Of a stretch of 52,554 nt of DNA, positions 25,860 through 33,573 are shown piece by piece; positions within the stretch are counted from its first letter, which is position 1, and every line of letters starts with the position of its first letter. Under the pieces are notes generated by a model that worked only from the letters and a program-made list of their open reading frames with translations, searched no databases and was not told where the DNA came from. Origin of the DNA: Candidatus Equadaptatus faecalis (GTDB lineage: Bacteria > Synergistota > Synergistia > Synergistales > Synergistaceae); NCBI GenBank assembly GCA_018065065.1, contig JAGHTZ010000007.1, forward strand, positions 1 to 52,554, given 5' to 3'. A program made the position numbers and the translations under genes.

Positions 25860-26149
25860 AAGGTATCACTCCTTAATATAAAAATAAACTGCCTAAAAAG
25901 ATGATATATATAAATGGTACCTTTGTCAACAGTCAGGAATGAAAACTGCCAACAGCTCTGCGTTAGTGTTTATCAAACATTAAAGAAAATAATCTCTAAA
26001 ACGCTGATTATCACTACATCTAAAATCGGGAATTTAACATTGAAAAATTTACAACTTAATTATAGGTTGGTGAAATTAAAAATTAAAATCGCCTGAAAAT
26101 ATAGTCACTTGAAAATTGGTTGAAGACCTGAAGAAATAACAGGCATAAA
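25860..26149. other. AT-rich gap in the element
   Basis: About 290 bases, upstream of the coiled-coil gene and at the 3' end of the unknown gene. A minus-strand promoter for the coiled-coil gene is expected here. No ORF or strong hairpin is seen. Confidence 0.4.
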
Positions 26150-27022
26150 TCATTTAACATAGATTTTAGATAAATTAACCTTATCTAAAGCACTCATATA
26201 ATCAAGTATAAAGTAATTTGATTTACTGCCTTTGAATAAATGAATTATATCTCTGCTATTGATATATTCACCTGTTAAATATTCATTCGTAATCAAATAA
26301 TTTATTGCTGTTGTCATAGGTTCAATTTCTAATTGCTTCAAATGTTCAGGTCTCTTTTTTTCTGCTTTGAGTAATCTATTCAATGATTGGTTAAATAATG
26401 GATAACACTCATTGAATAAAGTTTTACCAGTTATGATTTTATGCTGTACAAATGATAGATAGTAATAGAATTGTCTTTGATAATTATTCAAGTTCAGTTT
26501 TAGAATGTCGGTATTGAAATTCTTTATCTCGGCATTCTTTAACAGCATATTCTTATAATCATTGGTAAAATGTATTTGTAGGTAATAATCTTTCTGTTTA
26601 ATAAGGTCTGCGCTGCCTAAACAGAAAGATTTTTTATTACTGGTATAAAATATCTTATCAAGGACAGTAGCAAAGTTATTTAACTGCTCTTTAGCATAGG
26701 TTCTTTTATAAATACCAGTATAGTCTTGGTATTCAGTCAAAGATATATTTGTCTCTTGGTCTGATGTCAGTTTCAAGTTCGCAAGCAATAATATTTTAAT
26801 GAAATTAGGTTGAATATTCTTTTTATTATCAATGTCGGTTTGTAAAAATTCTTGTATGTCCGAAATAAAAATATCATTGTACATATAACGGGCATCTGAA
26901 CTGCGGACAAGTTCACACACTTTATTATCATTAAAATAAATACTGGCAGGGTAGATTTTAGCAGATATACCAAATAATTTTCTGCTAAAATCACTTACAT
27001 ACAAAGGTAATATTCTACGCAT
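26150..27022 (-). CDS. Unknown element protein, possibly winged-helix
   Basis: 290 aa, not recognised. It is rich in Asn, Ile, Lys and Tyr as in AT-rich mobile DNA. A central segment (ISLTEYQDYTGIYKRTYAKEQLNNF) reads like a winged helix, and a second similar helical unit follows near residue 235. Replication initiators of small plasmids often have two such domains, so a Rep-type role is possible but unproven. It starts two bases after the stop of the minimal recombinase gene without a clear ribosome site, so it is probably translated by coupling. Confidence 0.65.
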   Translation of the reverse strand: MRRILPLYVSDFSRKLFGISAKIYPASIYFNDNKVCELVRSSDARYMYNDIFISDIQEFLQTDIDNKKNIQPNFIKILLLANLKLTSDQETNISLTEYQDYTGIYKRTYAKEQLNNFATVLDKIFYTSNKKSFCLGSADLIKQKDYYLQIHFTNDYKNMLLKNAEIKNFNTDILKLNLNNYQRQFYYYLSFVQHKIITGKTLFNECYPLFNQSLNRLLKAEKKRPEHLKQLEIEPMTTAINYLITNEYLTGEYINSRDIIHLFKGSKSNYFILDYMSALDKVNLSKIYVK

Positions 27023-27024
27023 TA

Positions 27025-27582
27025 TTAAAAGTTTATGGCTTCTAGAGCACTATCTATTTTCTGCCTATCTATTCTGAGATATCTTTCAGTTATAGCACTT
27101 GAAGAATGATTTAATAGGGTTTTACAGTCCAAAATTGATTTGGTCTGATTATAAAGTGCTGTTGCCCCTGTTTTTCGTAGTGAATGTGTTGCTACATTTT
27201 CAATTTTTAGTTTACGGCAAGCGTCTTTTATAAAGTAGTAGGCAGTCATTCTATTTAGGGCTTTACCTTCTTTGTTCTGAAACAGAAAATCTTCTGGTCT
27301 AATGTTATCAAGTGTAGAAATATAATCAGCGAAGATACAACGCATTTTACGATTTATAATTGTATCTTTAATCTTTTTAGTCTTCTGTTCCTTGATAATC
27401 AGTCGATTTTTAATCTTTCCATTGTCGTATATATCACTAACTTTAAGATTAAGAATATCGCTTATTCTTAAGGTACAATATATACCAGTATAGAAGATAA
27501 CATAATTTCTAAAGGATTTTTCTTTAATTACTGCTCCAAGTTTTGCGACTTCGGACTGGTCTATTGCTTCAACAAATTTCAT
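27025..27582 (-). CDS. Minimal tyrosine recombinase (XerC-like catalytic domain)
   Basis: About 185 aa from the ATG at 27582 (the frame runs to 27663). Only the catalytic domain is present, with a short N-terminus in place of the usual SAM-like core-binding domain. All key residues are seen: Arg in TLRISDIL, Lys in TKKIKDT, HSLRKTGA, LNHSSS and the Tyr in ERYLRIDRQ. Such short recombinases occur on plasmids and as DNA-invertase or dimer-resolution enzymes. It is the second recombinase of this element. The start is uncertain because no ribosome site is visible. Confidence 0.82.
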   Translation of the reverse strand: MKFVEAIDQSEVAKLGAVIKEKSFRNYVIFYTGIYCTLRISDILNLKVSDIYDNGKIKNRLIIKEQKTKKIKDTIINRKMRCIFADYISTLDNIRPEDFLFQNKEGKALNRMTAYYFIKDACRKLKIENVATHSLRKTGATALYNQTKSILDCKTLLNHSSSAITERYLRIDRQKIDSALEAINF

Positions 27583-27663
27583 TCTGACACACTCATTTCT
27601 GTTTGAATTTATATTTATCATATATTGTAAATAAATTATATATGCTAAATATGTAAATGTCAA

Positions 27664-27971
27664 CTACACTCAGTATTTATCGGTATAAATTGGATTTTGC
27701 TTGAAAATGCTACATTCCAACACTTTTTGAAGAAAAATCAAGCGTTTAGCAAAATATTCATTGTGATAAATTGTCTTCTCTATTTTAATTTTAGTCATAA
27801 ATTAAATTTGAGAAGCAACTACTACTAATTTATTTTTTTGAAAGAAATTTCATTCAAAGTTATGTAATTTGAATCTAAGTAAAAATTAAATTAATAGTGT
27901 ATGTAGAGTTATGTTTCTAAACTTTACCAAACATAACAAACATAAAATCTATAAGAAAGGAACGTACAGCT
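27664..27971. other. Divergent AT-rich control region of the element
   Basis: Non-coding gap between the minus-strand recombinase operon and the plus-strand small-protein operon. Both promoters must lie here, but I cannot single out a consensus box with confidence. CATAACAAACATAAAATC near 27930 is a short repeat. Confidence 0.4.
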
Positions 27972-28112
27972 ATGGAAGATAAATCATTAAAGCGAAAACA
28001 AATTGATTTGAATATCCAAAAATTAACTCAGCAGATTAACGAAGCCGAGAAGCGTGTAGCAGAACTTACACGAAAGAGAACTAGCGAATACCAAAAAAGA
28101 AATAACCTATAA
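27972..28112 (+). CDS. 46-aa charged helical protein
   Basis: A short gene with an AAAGGAA site before its ATG. The product is almost entirely heptad-like (IDLNIQKLTQQINEAEKRVAEL), followed by a basic tail (TRKRTSEYQKRNNL). Probably a small coiled coil. First of a four-gene run; the next gene starts 21 bases later with its own ribosome site. No function can be given. Confidence 0.55.
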   Translation: MEDKSLKRKQIDLNIQKLTQQINEAEKRVAELTRKRTSEYQKRNNL

Positions 28113-28133
28113 TACAGAAAGGAATAATATACA

Positions 28134-28343
28134 ATGAAAGATAACAATAACAATGAAAGCTTAATCGAAGATTTAGTATTCTATAATGCCGATAACTTGG
28201 CAGAAATGCTGAGTTGTAGCAGAAGAAAAATACTTGACTATCTACAAAAAGGAATAATAGATAGTGTTCGGTTTGGAAAACAATATCTGGTTAGTCCAAC
28301 GATGCTGAGACAATCTATGACGCGGTTAAAAAGAGGTAAATAA
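28134..28343 (+). CDS. Small excisionase-like HTH protein (1 of 3)
   Basis: 69 aa. A MerR/Xis-type helix-turn-helix (NADNLAEMLSCSRRKILDYLQKG) with a wing-like IIDSVRFGKQYLVSP and a closing helix. GAAAGGA precedes the ATG. Its stop codon overlaps the start of the next gene. Probably a DNA-binding regulator or directionality factor of the element. Confidence 0.72.
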   Translation: MKDNNNNESLIEDLVFYNADNLAEMLSCSRRKILDYLQKGIIDSVRFGKQYLVSPTMLRQSMTRLKRGK

Positions 28344-28531
28344 TGATGAGGTACTATACAATAGAAGATATTGCCTATATGTTAGAGAAAACAGAAATTG
28401 AAATTGAAAAAATGATACAAGACGGCAGACTGAAGTACGATTATAAAAATATTGACGGAAATAAACTTGTATCAGAATATAATTTGGAACGGTATCTAGA
28501 ACTAAAAAGAAGATACACAGGTAAATACTAA
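28343..28531 (+). CDS. Small excisionase-like HTH protein (2 of 3)
   Basis: 62 aa. YYTIEDIAYMLEKTEIEIEKMIQDGRL is an HTH of the same kind as the neighbours, ending in YNLERYLELKRR, which matches the closing helix of AlpA/Xis proteins. The start ATG overlaps the upstream stop (TAATG), so translation is coupled. There is little sequence identity to the first copy, so these are diverged relatives or independent recruits. Confidence 0.65.
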   Translation: MMRYYTIEDIAYMLEKTEIEIEKMIQDGRLKYDYKNIDGNKLVSEYNLERYLELKRRYTGKY

Positions 28532-28555
28532 AATCAAAGAAAGGAAAATATAGAA

Positions 28556-28756
28556 ATGAAATTAAACCAATTACTAACACTTGACCAAGTAGCAAATATT
28601 ACAGAAGAAGACCCAGGAGATATTTACACAATGACTTTAACAAATCAACTTCCACATTATTGTTGTAATTGTGAAGGTGATTATCTGTATAAACTTGAAG
28701 ATATAGAACGCTACTTGGACAGAGTACATTATTTCAGAAGAAAAAATATGTGCTAA
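28556..28756 (+). CDS. Small excisionase-like HTH protein (3 of 3)
   Basis: 66 aa. LLTLDQVANITEEDPGDIYTMTLTNQLPHY resembles the HTH of the previous two, followed by YLYKLEDIERYLDRVHYF. It contains CCNC in the wing region, which the others lack; a metal site is conceivable. AAAGGAAAA precedes the ATG, and a terminator follows. Confidence 0.62.
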   Translation: MKLNQLLTLDQVANITEEDPGDIYTMTLTNQLPHYCCNCEGDYLYKLEDIERYLDRVHYFRRKNMC

Positions 28757-28760
28757 ATAA

Positions 28761-28797
28761 AAATAATGATAGCAAATGCGCTATCATTATTTTTTTA
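28761..28797 (+). terminator. Terminator of the small-protein operon
   Basis: AAATAATGATAGC, short loop, GCTATCATTATTTTTTT. A 12-bp stem and long T-run directly after the last small gene. Confidence 0.92.
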
Positions 28798-28799
28798 GC

Positions 28800-28829
28800 T
28801 TGACTCGTCTGTACGGAAGATGTTATAAT
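28800..28829 (+). promoter_or_regulatory. Strong orphan promoter facing an antisense gene
   Basis: TTGACT, 18-bp spacer, TATAAT with an upstream TG (extended -10). This is among the best promoters in the window, yet no plus-strand gene follows. Transcripts would run antisense into the gene at 28940-29449. Just downstream is a TACTTTTTTATATATATAAAAGTA hairpin and a possible 14-codon ORF. Confidence 0.65.
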
Positions 28830-28939
28830 AGAAATGGCGTACTTTTTTATATATATAAAAGTAGAAAAGTTCGGATAAATCCAGTCCGTTATTAACAATA
28901 TTCTGTGCTAACTAAAATATTTTTACACACACTTTTTGA

Positions 28940-29449
28940 TTAGTCAAACTCCACCTCTACAATTACTTTTGTATCACTTCCGTCAAATTTTACATTTACA
29001 ACTTTCCAATAATCGTCGTGCTCTCTTTGTAATTTGGCATGATAAATTTTCCTAGTTTTAGCACCAAATCTATTCTCAGAATCAACATATGAGGTTAATA
29101 TAACAACATCATCGGATATTATTTTAACTTTGTACATACCTTTTTCTATGCTTGGAAATTCCGCTGTGGTTGGTGATAACAGATAATCTCTAACTCCTCC
29201 ATATTCTGATTCGGCTGCTACAATAAAATTAATTATGTTGGTTTCAGCAGCTGGTGTAGGGCGTTTTTTTTCTTCTTTTTGTGCTGTTACCGATGTTGTA
29301 TTTGTATCATTACCACCAATGAAATTGTCAACAAAAGCACACAGAAACCCCAAAATCATAATTACGCCTAATGTTCTTACAAGTAATTTCCAACCACTAG
29401 TTTTTTTCTTTTTTGTAATTGTTTCGGGTTTTAGAAAAAAATCTTCCAT
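28940..29449 (-). CDS. Membrane-anchored protein with external domain
   Basis: 169 aa, family not recognised. A basic N-terminus (KKKKTSGWK) precedes one membrane helix (about residues 24-42, LLVRTLGVIMILGFLCAFV), then a Thr/Lys/Pro linker and a roughly 100-residue beta-rich domain (SPTTAEFPSIEKGMYKVKIISDD...). Topology: short tail inside, domain outside. GGAGATGGA precedes the ATG. It is the last gene before the tRNA and thus in the cargo position. An entry-exclusion or immunity role is possible but only a guess. Confidence 0.65.
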   Translation of the reverse strand: MEDFFLKPETITKKKKTSGWKLLVRTLGVIMILGFLCAFVDNFIGGNDTNTTSVTAQKEEKKRPTPAAETNIINFIVAAESEYGGVRDYLLSPTTAEFPSIEKGMYKVKIISDDVVILTSYVDSENRFGAKTRKIYHAKLQREHDDYWKVVNVKFDGSDTKVIVEVEFD

Positions 29450-30015
29450 AGACTATTCCATCTCCATATAAGTTTTTCTTCTGTTTTTGCTATTATCTCC
29501 AAAACGCTTTCCATAACCACTATCTTAAATCAGAATAAAATTCTCAAGCAGTAACACTTCTTTCAGGATTAGTGGTGCTACGCTTGAATCCAAGCGTTTC
29601 TCATTAAAACTTTGCTCTCAACCTGTGTATATAGTGTACTGCTAAATCTTCCATTTAACAAGGCAGCGCAGACCTGAAAATTTTTAGACTGCTCTCGCTT
29701 ACGCATCGAGCAGACTAAGGCAATAGCGTTTCAACGCTATTGCCAGGCTGATAACAAAAAGTAGCGACTGCTACAAGTGAAACAAGCTTGTATAGTTCAA
29801 GTTAGAAAAATCGTGTAGATACTGATTAGGACTGCGTTTATAGCACTTTTTACAAGAAATTTAGATTTTAACAAAATTTCCTATTCACACCCATTCACAC
29901 CATTTTGGAATGCTGAGTTCCACTCTGTTTTCTTTGACCAATGTCCGAAAAATGCTGATAAATACTGAAAAAATAAAACAGGCTGTGTTTGGAAAACACA
30001 GCCTGAACACTATAT
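29450..30015. other. Hairpin-rich non-coding right end of the element
   Basis: About 565 bases without a credible gene. Hairpins: ACGCTTG-AATC-CAAGCGT (29580-29597), CTGCTC...GAGCAG (29689-29713), GGCAATAGCG-TTTCAA-CGCTATTGCC (29719-29744, perfect 10 bp), GTAGC-GACT-GCTAC (29761-29774). Two TTCACAC copies lie at 29884 and 29894. It could be an origin, a non-coding RNA or the attachment region; none has an identifying signature. Confidence 0.5.
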
Positions 30016-30031
30016 TCTGGCGTCCCCGAAC
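30016..30031. repeat. attR core within tRNA-Arg
   Basis: TCTGGCGTCCCCGAAC, identical to 23596-23611. On the minus strand it covers the CCA end, the discriminator and the acceptor strand of the tRNA. Confidence 0.88.
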
Positions 30032-30094
30032 GGATTTGAACCGTTGACCTTCCGCTTAGGAGGCGGACGCTCTATCCAACTGAGCTACGGAGAC
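30018..30094 (-). tRNA. tRNA-Arg (anticodon CCU)
   Basis: A 77-base tRNA with encoded CCA. Acceptor GTCTCCG pairs with CGGGGAC (one G-U); D-stem GCTC/GAGC; anticodon stem TCCGC/GCGGA with loop CTCCTAA, anticodon CCT; T-stem AACGG/CCGTT with loop TTCAAAT; discriminator G. It reads AGG codons. It is intact and serves as the integration target of the element at its 3' side. Confidence 0.97.
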
Positions 30095-30207
30095 GCAATC
30101 CAATAAATAATGCAGAATGAAAAATTGAAAAGTAAAAAATTTCTTTGGTTTCAACTTTAAATTATGCACTTAGTTTTGCACTTTACATTTTACATTATGC
30201 AGTAGTT
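30095..30207. repeat. Degenerate TGCA / CATTTTACATT tract
   Basis: Words such as TGCACTTAGTTTTGCACTTTACATTTTACATTATGCAG recall 5880-5920. No gene is seen. Confidence 0.45.
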
Positions 30208-30699
30208 CTAGTATGTTGTAAACGTTTCGCGCTTGATTTTCGGCTTGTACCGGCGAAGCACCTCGTCAATGTATTTTTTCTCAACCGCATGCTCCGCGGC
30301 ACCGGAAATAACCTTCTGCATGTAACTCTGCGCAGGTTCTCCGGGCGTCGTGTCTTTTTCAACGTAGACTATTGCTTCAACAGGCATGCCGACACCGGTA
30401 TGTGTCATGAGCACAAGCTTGTCGCAGCGTGATTTTTCAGGTTCTTCCGCATTGTAGCCGAGCGTCTTGTCAATATCGCCCTCGTCAAACGGCGTAACAC
30501 GCCAAAGCACGCCCTGAACCTGACTGCCGCCATCTGGAACTATTGTCGCAACTCCGCGGGAATTTATCATAAAACGGAATCCGTCAAGGATTGCCATGCC
30601 TGAACACAGCGCGTCGGGGCAGCGGAATTTCAGATGATTGGAATTCATGTACTCCCCGTACATAAAAATTATTGATTTCTCAACGTTTGCTCTTCCCAT
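30208..30699 (-). CDS. Gamma-glutamylcyclotransferase-like (AIG2/GGCT) protein
   Basis: 163 aa. MYGEYMNS near residue 13 is the GGCT-type nucleotide-like loop (usually YGSN). VPDGGSQVQGVLWRVTPFDEGDID and LGYNAEEPEKSRCDK fit the family core. Members cyclise gamma-glutamyl groups to 5-oxoproline or have unknown roles. GAGGTG precedes the ATG. It stands alone upstream of the tRNA. Confidence 0.85.
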   Translation of the reverse strand: MGRANVEKSIIFMYGEYMNSNHLKFRCPDALCSGMAILDGFRFMINSRGVATIVPDGGSQVQGVLWRVTPFDEGDIDKTLGYNAEEPEKSRCDKLVLMTHTGVGMPVEAIVYVEKDTTPGEPAQSYMQKVISGAAEHAVEKKYIDEVLRRYKPKIKRETFTTY

Positions 30700-30800
30700 A
30701 ACAGCACCTCTTTTATCGGTGTTTTCATAACGCAGATATTTTATACTATCGGAAAAATTTCTGCAATAAGAGACACAATATTAAGTCGTCAGCCAGCTGC

Positions 30801-31112
30801 TCATTCCACCGTTTCTATCAGAAAGCTTACGGGGCGGAAGCCGTCGTTGCAAGACAGCATTGCGGAATGGGGATTTTTCATCCAGCCGTCGTAGAAATTT
30901 CCGCCGCCTTCGGCAAGCGTTTTTACGAACGGAAACAGAATTTCCCAAGCGCTGTCGCAGAAATTTTCAGGTCTTTCGGCGTTTTCCGAGATGAACACGT
31001 CGCCTTCCTTTATTTCGCAGGCGTGCTCTATCGGATTTTCATATTTTTCCGCCAGATCGTCGTAAAAAACTTTTCGTATTGCGGTTATTCTGACTTTTTT
31101 CACGCTTTTCAC
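30801..31112 (-). CDS. TIGR04076 family protein
   Basis: 103 aa. KVRITAIRKVFYDDLAEKY, GDVFISE, FCDSAWEILFPFVKTLAEGG and DGFRPVSFLIE follow the TIGR04076 pattern; the function of this family is unknown. The start is GTG, overlapping the stop of the transporter gene by four bases with a GAAGGA site inside that gene, so the two form an operon. Confidence 0.8.
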   Translation of the reverse strand: MKSVKKVRITAIRKVFYDDLAEKYENPIEHACEIKEGDVFISENAERPENFCDSAWEILFPFVKTLAEGGGNFYDGWMKNPHSAMLSCNDGFRPVSFLIETVE

Positions 31113-31978
31113 GCCTTTTTTCCTTCAAGTATGCAGCGCGCCGCGCCGCCTATAATCATTGCGCAGCCGAGAAGCTGCAGAGCTGTCATTCTTTCGCCGA
31201 GAAGCAGCGAAGAATAGACAATTGCAAGCAGCGGTTCCAGATAGCCGCTGACTGCGATGACCTGCGCCGGAAGTTTTCCGAGAGTTGAAAAATAAAGATA
31301 GCAGGTAAGCCCCGTATTGGTGGTTCCGAGCAGAAGAACAAGCAGCCACTGGGATATAACGGGTTCCGGAAGAGGAGGCCGGAAGCCTGTTTTCAGCAGC
31401 GTAAAAACAATGGAGAAGCAGCAACAGAAAAAAAGCTGCAGCACGGCGTTTTCAAAGCCTGAAACGTGTTCTGCCCGTTTATTGCAGATTACCATGGCGG
31501 CGTAGCAGAAAGCTGAGCTTCCCGCGCAGAGCAGCCCGAATTTTATGTTGCCGTGTCCTCCGACGCCGCGGTTGAGAAACACGACGCCGACAAGCACAAC
31601 AGCTAAATATGCCAGCTTTTTCACCGTCAGCTTCTCTTTGAAAACTATCGGCGACAGCGCTATGACAATTACGGGGCCGCAGTAGGTGAGAAGCGTTGCT
31701 ACCCCTACGTCTATGTGGCGGTAGGATTCGTACATGAGAAACCATTCCGTTGACTGCGCCAGACCTGAGAACAGTATAAATTTCAGGTCATGTCCGTATG
31801 ACGGAAAGGTAAATTTGTTTCCGGACAGCTTAAAAAAGGCAAACAGCACAAGAGAAGCCAGTATTGTCCTGTAAAAAACAATACCACAGCTCGAAAGGTG
31901 TATAAAGCGGGAAAGAGTCCCGTTAGTGCCGAAGATAACCAGTGAAAACAGGTGTTTCAGCAAAGCCGCGTTGTCCAT
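31109..31978 (-). CDS. EamA/DMT-family transporter
   Basis: 289 aa, ten predicted membrane helices in two EamA repeats (roughly 1-135 and 145-285). GRAVVFYRT-type spacing is seen as GIVFYRTILASLVLF near residue 38. Members export metabolites or amino acids; the substrate is unknown. The ATG at 31978 has GGGAGG six bases upstream and is preferred to the frame's first Met at 31999. It precedes the TIGR04076 gene and is divergent from argG. Confidence 0.88.
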   Translation of the reverse strand: MDNAALLKHLFSLVIFGTNGTLSRFIHLSSCGIVFYRTILASLVLFAFFKLSGNKFTFPSYGHDLKFILFSGLAQSTEWFLMYESYRHIDVGVATLLTYCGPVIVIALSPIVFKEKLTVKKLAYLAVVLVGVVFLNRGVGGHGNIKFGLLCAGSSAFCYAAMVICNKRAEHVSGFENAVLQLFFCCCFSIVFTLLKTGFRPPLPEPVISQWLLVLLLGTTNTGLTCYLYFSTLGKLPAQVIAVSGYLEPLLAIVYSSLLLGERMTALQLLGCAMIIGGAARCILEGKKA

Positions 31979-32067
31979 AAACTGCCTCCCGTATGTCACG
32001 CGGGATATTATAGCGCATTTTTACCGTACGAAAGCATTTATGATATGATGATTTTTATTCTGTTATG

Positions 32068-32076
32068 TGTTAAAAT
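32068..32076 (+). promoter_or_regulatory. Possible argG promoter, extended -10
   Basis: TGTTAAAAT fits an extended -10, about 155 bases before argG. No good -35 is present. The leader contains a small TTGCGC-TGCGCAA palindrome near 32124-32136. Confidence 0.35.
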
Positions 32077-32231
32077 ACCGTATCTATGTTAAAGAACAGA
32101 ATGCGGGGTGCTGTCATGGTACAGTTGCGCTGCGCAAGACGACGACGAACGGGGCTTTGCGCTTAGACGTTTCAGACAGATCAGACAGATAAATTAAACT
32201 TACGGCAAAAAGAAAAGGAGACATAAATATT

Positions 32232-33503
32232 ATGAAAAAGAAATTCAAAAAAATAGTTCTTGCATATTCAGGCGGTCTTGACACGTCAGTTATCATTCCG
32301 TGGCTCAAGGAAAACTACGACAATCCCGAAATAGTCTGCGTATGCGCAAACGTCGGACAGGACGACGAAATTGAAGGTCTTGAAGAGCGCGCGAAGAAAA
32401 GCGGGGCAAGCAAACTTTACATTGAAGACCTCACGGAAGAATTCGTCAACGATTTCATCATTCCGACAGTCAAAGCCGGCGCCGACTACGAAGGCTATCT
32501 GCTCGGCACAAGCTTTGCCCGTCCGATTATAGGCAAACGCCTTGTCGAAATCGCAAAGAAAGAAAAAGCAGACGCAATCTGCCACGGCTGCACGGGAAAA
32601 GGCAACGACCAGGTTCGTTTTGAACTTGCAGTCATGCACTTCGCTCCTGAAATGAAAATCATTGCCCCGTGGCGCGAATGGGACATCGTCAGCCGCGACC
32701 AGGAAATTGACTACGCCGAAGCACACAAAATTCCTCTTAAGATAAGCAGGGAGACAAACTACTCAAAAGACAAAAACCTCTGGCATCTTTCACACGAAGG
32801 TCTTGACATGGAAGACCCCGGAAACGAACCTCAGCTTGAGAAAAAAGGCTTCCTCGAAATGTCGGTATCGCCGCTCAAAGCGCCGAACAAACCGACCTAC
32901 GTCACGCTCAGTTTTGAAAAAGGCGTTCCTGTCAAGCTCGACGGCAAAAAGATGACTGCAACGCAGATTATCCGCAAGCTGAACAAACTCGGCGGCGAAA
33001 ACGGCATAGGAATTCTTGACCTTGTTGAAAACCGCCTCGTCGGCATGAAATCGCGCGGCGTCTATGAAACCCCGGGAGGCACAATACTTTACAGGGCGCA
33101 CGAAGTGCTTGAAACGATATGCCTTGACAAACTCACGTCGCACAAAAAACGCGAACTCGCAATCACGTTTGCAGACCTCGTCTACAACGGACAGTGGTTC
33201 ACCCCGCTTCGCGAAGCTCTCTCGGCATTCGTTGATGCAACGCAGGAGCGCGTTACCGGCGACGTTAAACTGAAGCTTTACAAAGGCAACATAATGAACG
33301 CAGGCGTTTGGTCGCCGTACTCGCTTTACAGCGAAGAAATCGCAACGTTTGACGAAGGCGGGGATTACCGCCAGGACGACGCAAGCGGCTTCATCCATCT
33401 TTTCGGACTGCCGACTAAGGTTCAGGCAATGCTCGACGGGGCAAACGCCAAAAAGAAAGCGCCGTGCAAAAAATGCTGCGGCAAAAGAGGCAAAAGAGAT
33501 TAA
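32232..33503 (+). CDS. argG: Argininosuccinate synthase
   Basis: 423 aa. The N-type ATP-pyrophosphatase motif [10 protein letters not shown] is at residues 11-20. Further conserved segments are [13 protein letters not shown] and [19 protein letters not shown]. It joins citrulline and aspartate in arginine synthesis. The body ends near residue 400 and an extra Cys/Lys-rich tail ([17 protein letters not shown]) follows, which is not part of the usual enzyme. AAAAGGAG precedes the ATG. No argH or other arg genes are adjacent, so the gene stands alone. Confidence 0.96.
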   Translation: MKKKFKKIVLAYSGGLDTSVIIPWLKENYDNPEIVCVCANVGQDDEIEGLEERAKKSGASKLYIEDLTEEFVNDFIIPTVKAGADYEGYLLGTSFARPIIGKRLVEIAKKEKADAICHGCTGKGNDQVRFELAVMHFAPEMKIIAPWREWDIVSRDQEIDYAEAHKIPLKISRETNYSKDKNLWHLSHEGLDMEDPGNEPQLEKKGFLEMSVSPLKAPNKPTYVTLSFEKGVPVKLDGKKMTATQIIRKLNKLGGENGIGILDLVENRLVGMKSRGVYETPGGTILYRAHEVLETICLDKLTSHKKRELAITFADLVYNGQWFTPLREALSAFVDATQERVTGDVKLKLYKGNIMNAGVWSPYSLYSEEIATFDEGGDYRQDDASGFIHLFGLPTKVQAMLDGANAKKKAPCKKCCGKRGKRD

Positions 33504-33526
33504 ATAATTCAAATGAAATAACATTC

Positions 33527-33551
33527 AAGGCGGGAGATATTCTCCTGCCTT
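33527..33551 (+). terminator. Hairpin after argG
   Basis: AAGGCGGGAGA-TAT-TCTCCTGCCTT, an 11-bp stem with one G-U, 24 bases after argG. The run that follows is short (AACTTT), so it may be a weak terminator or a stabilising hairpin. Confidence 0.55.
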
Positions 33552-33573
33552 AACTTTAGGAAGGTGGTTTGAA

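Larger units (their letters stand above)
23596..30031. mobile_element. Integrative element in tRNA-Arg(CCU)
   Basis: A 16-bp direct repeat (TCTGGCGTCCCCGAAC) lies at 23596-23611 and 30016-30031. The right copy is the 3' end of an intact tRNA-Arg gene; the left copy is the displaced tRNA end. Next to the left copy are Xis-like and P4-type integrase genes. The roughly 6.4-kb interior is much richer in A+T than the chromosome. Genes: xis-like, integrase, coiled-coil protein, unknown 290-aa protein, minimal recombinase, four small proteins, membrane-anchored protein. No capsid, terminase or relaxase is seen, so it is a satellite-like or plasmid-like island. Confidence 0.88.

Noticed and set aside
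29235-29471. 78-aa plus-strand ORF opposite the membrane-anchored protein
   Set aside because: Hydrophobic shadow of the membrane helix; no ribosome site.
30145-30432. 95-aa plus-strand ORF
   Set aside because: Shadow of the GGCT-like gene and the repeat tract; no ribosome site.
32790-33524. 244-aa minus-strand ORF opposite argG
   Set aside because: Shadow of argG with no recognisable domain.
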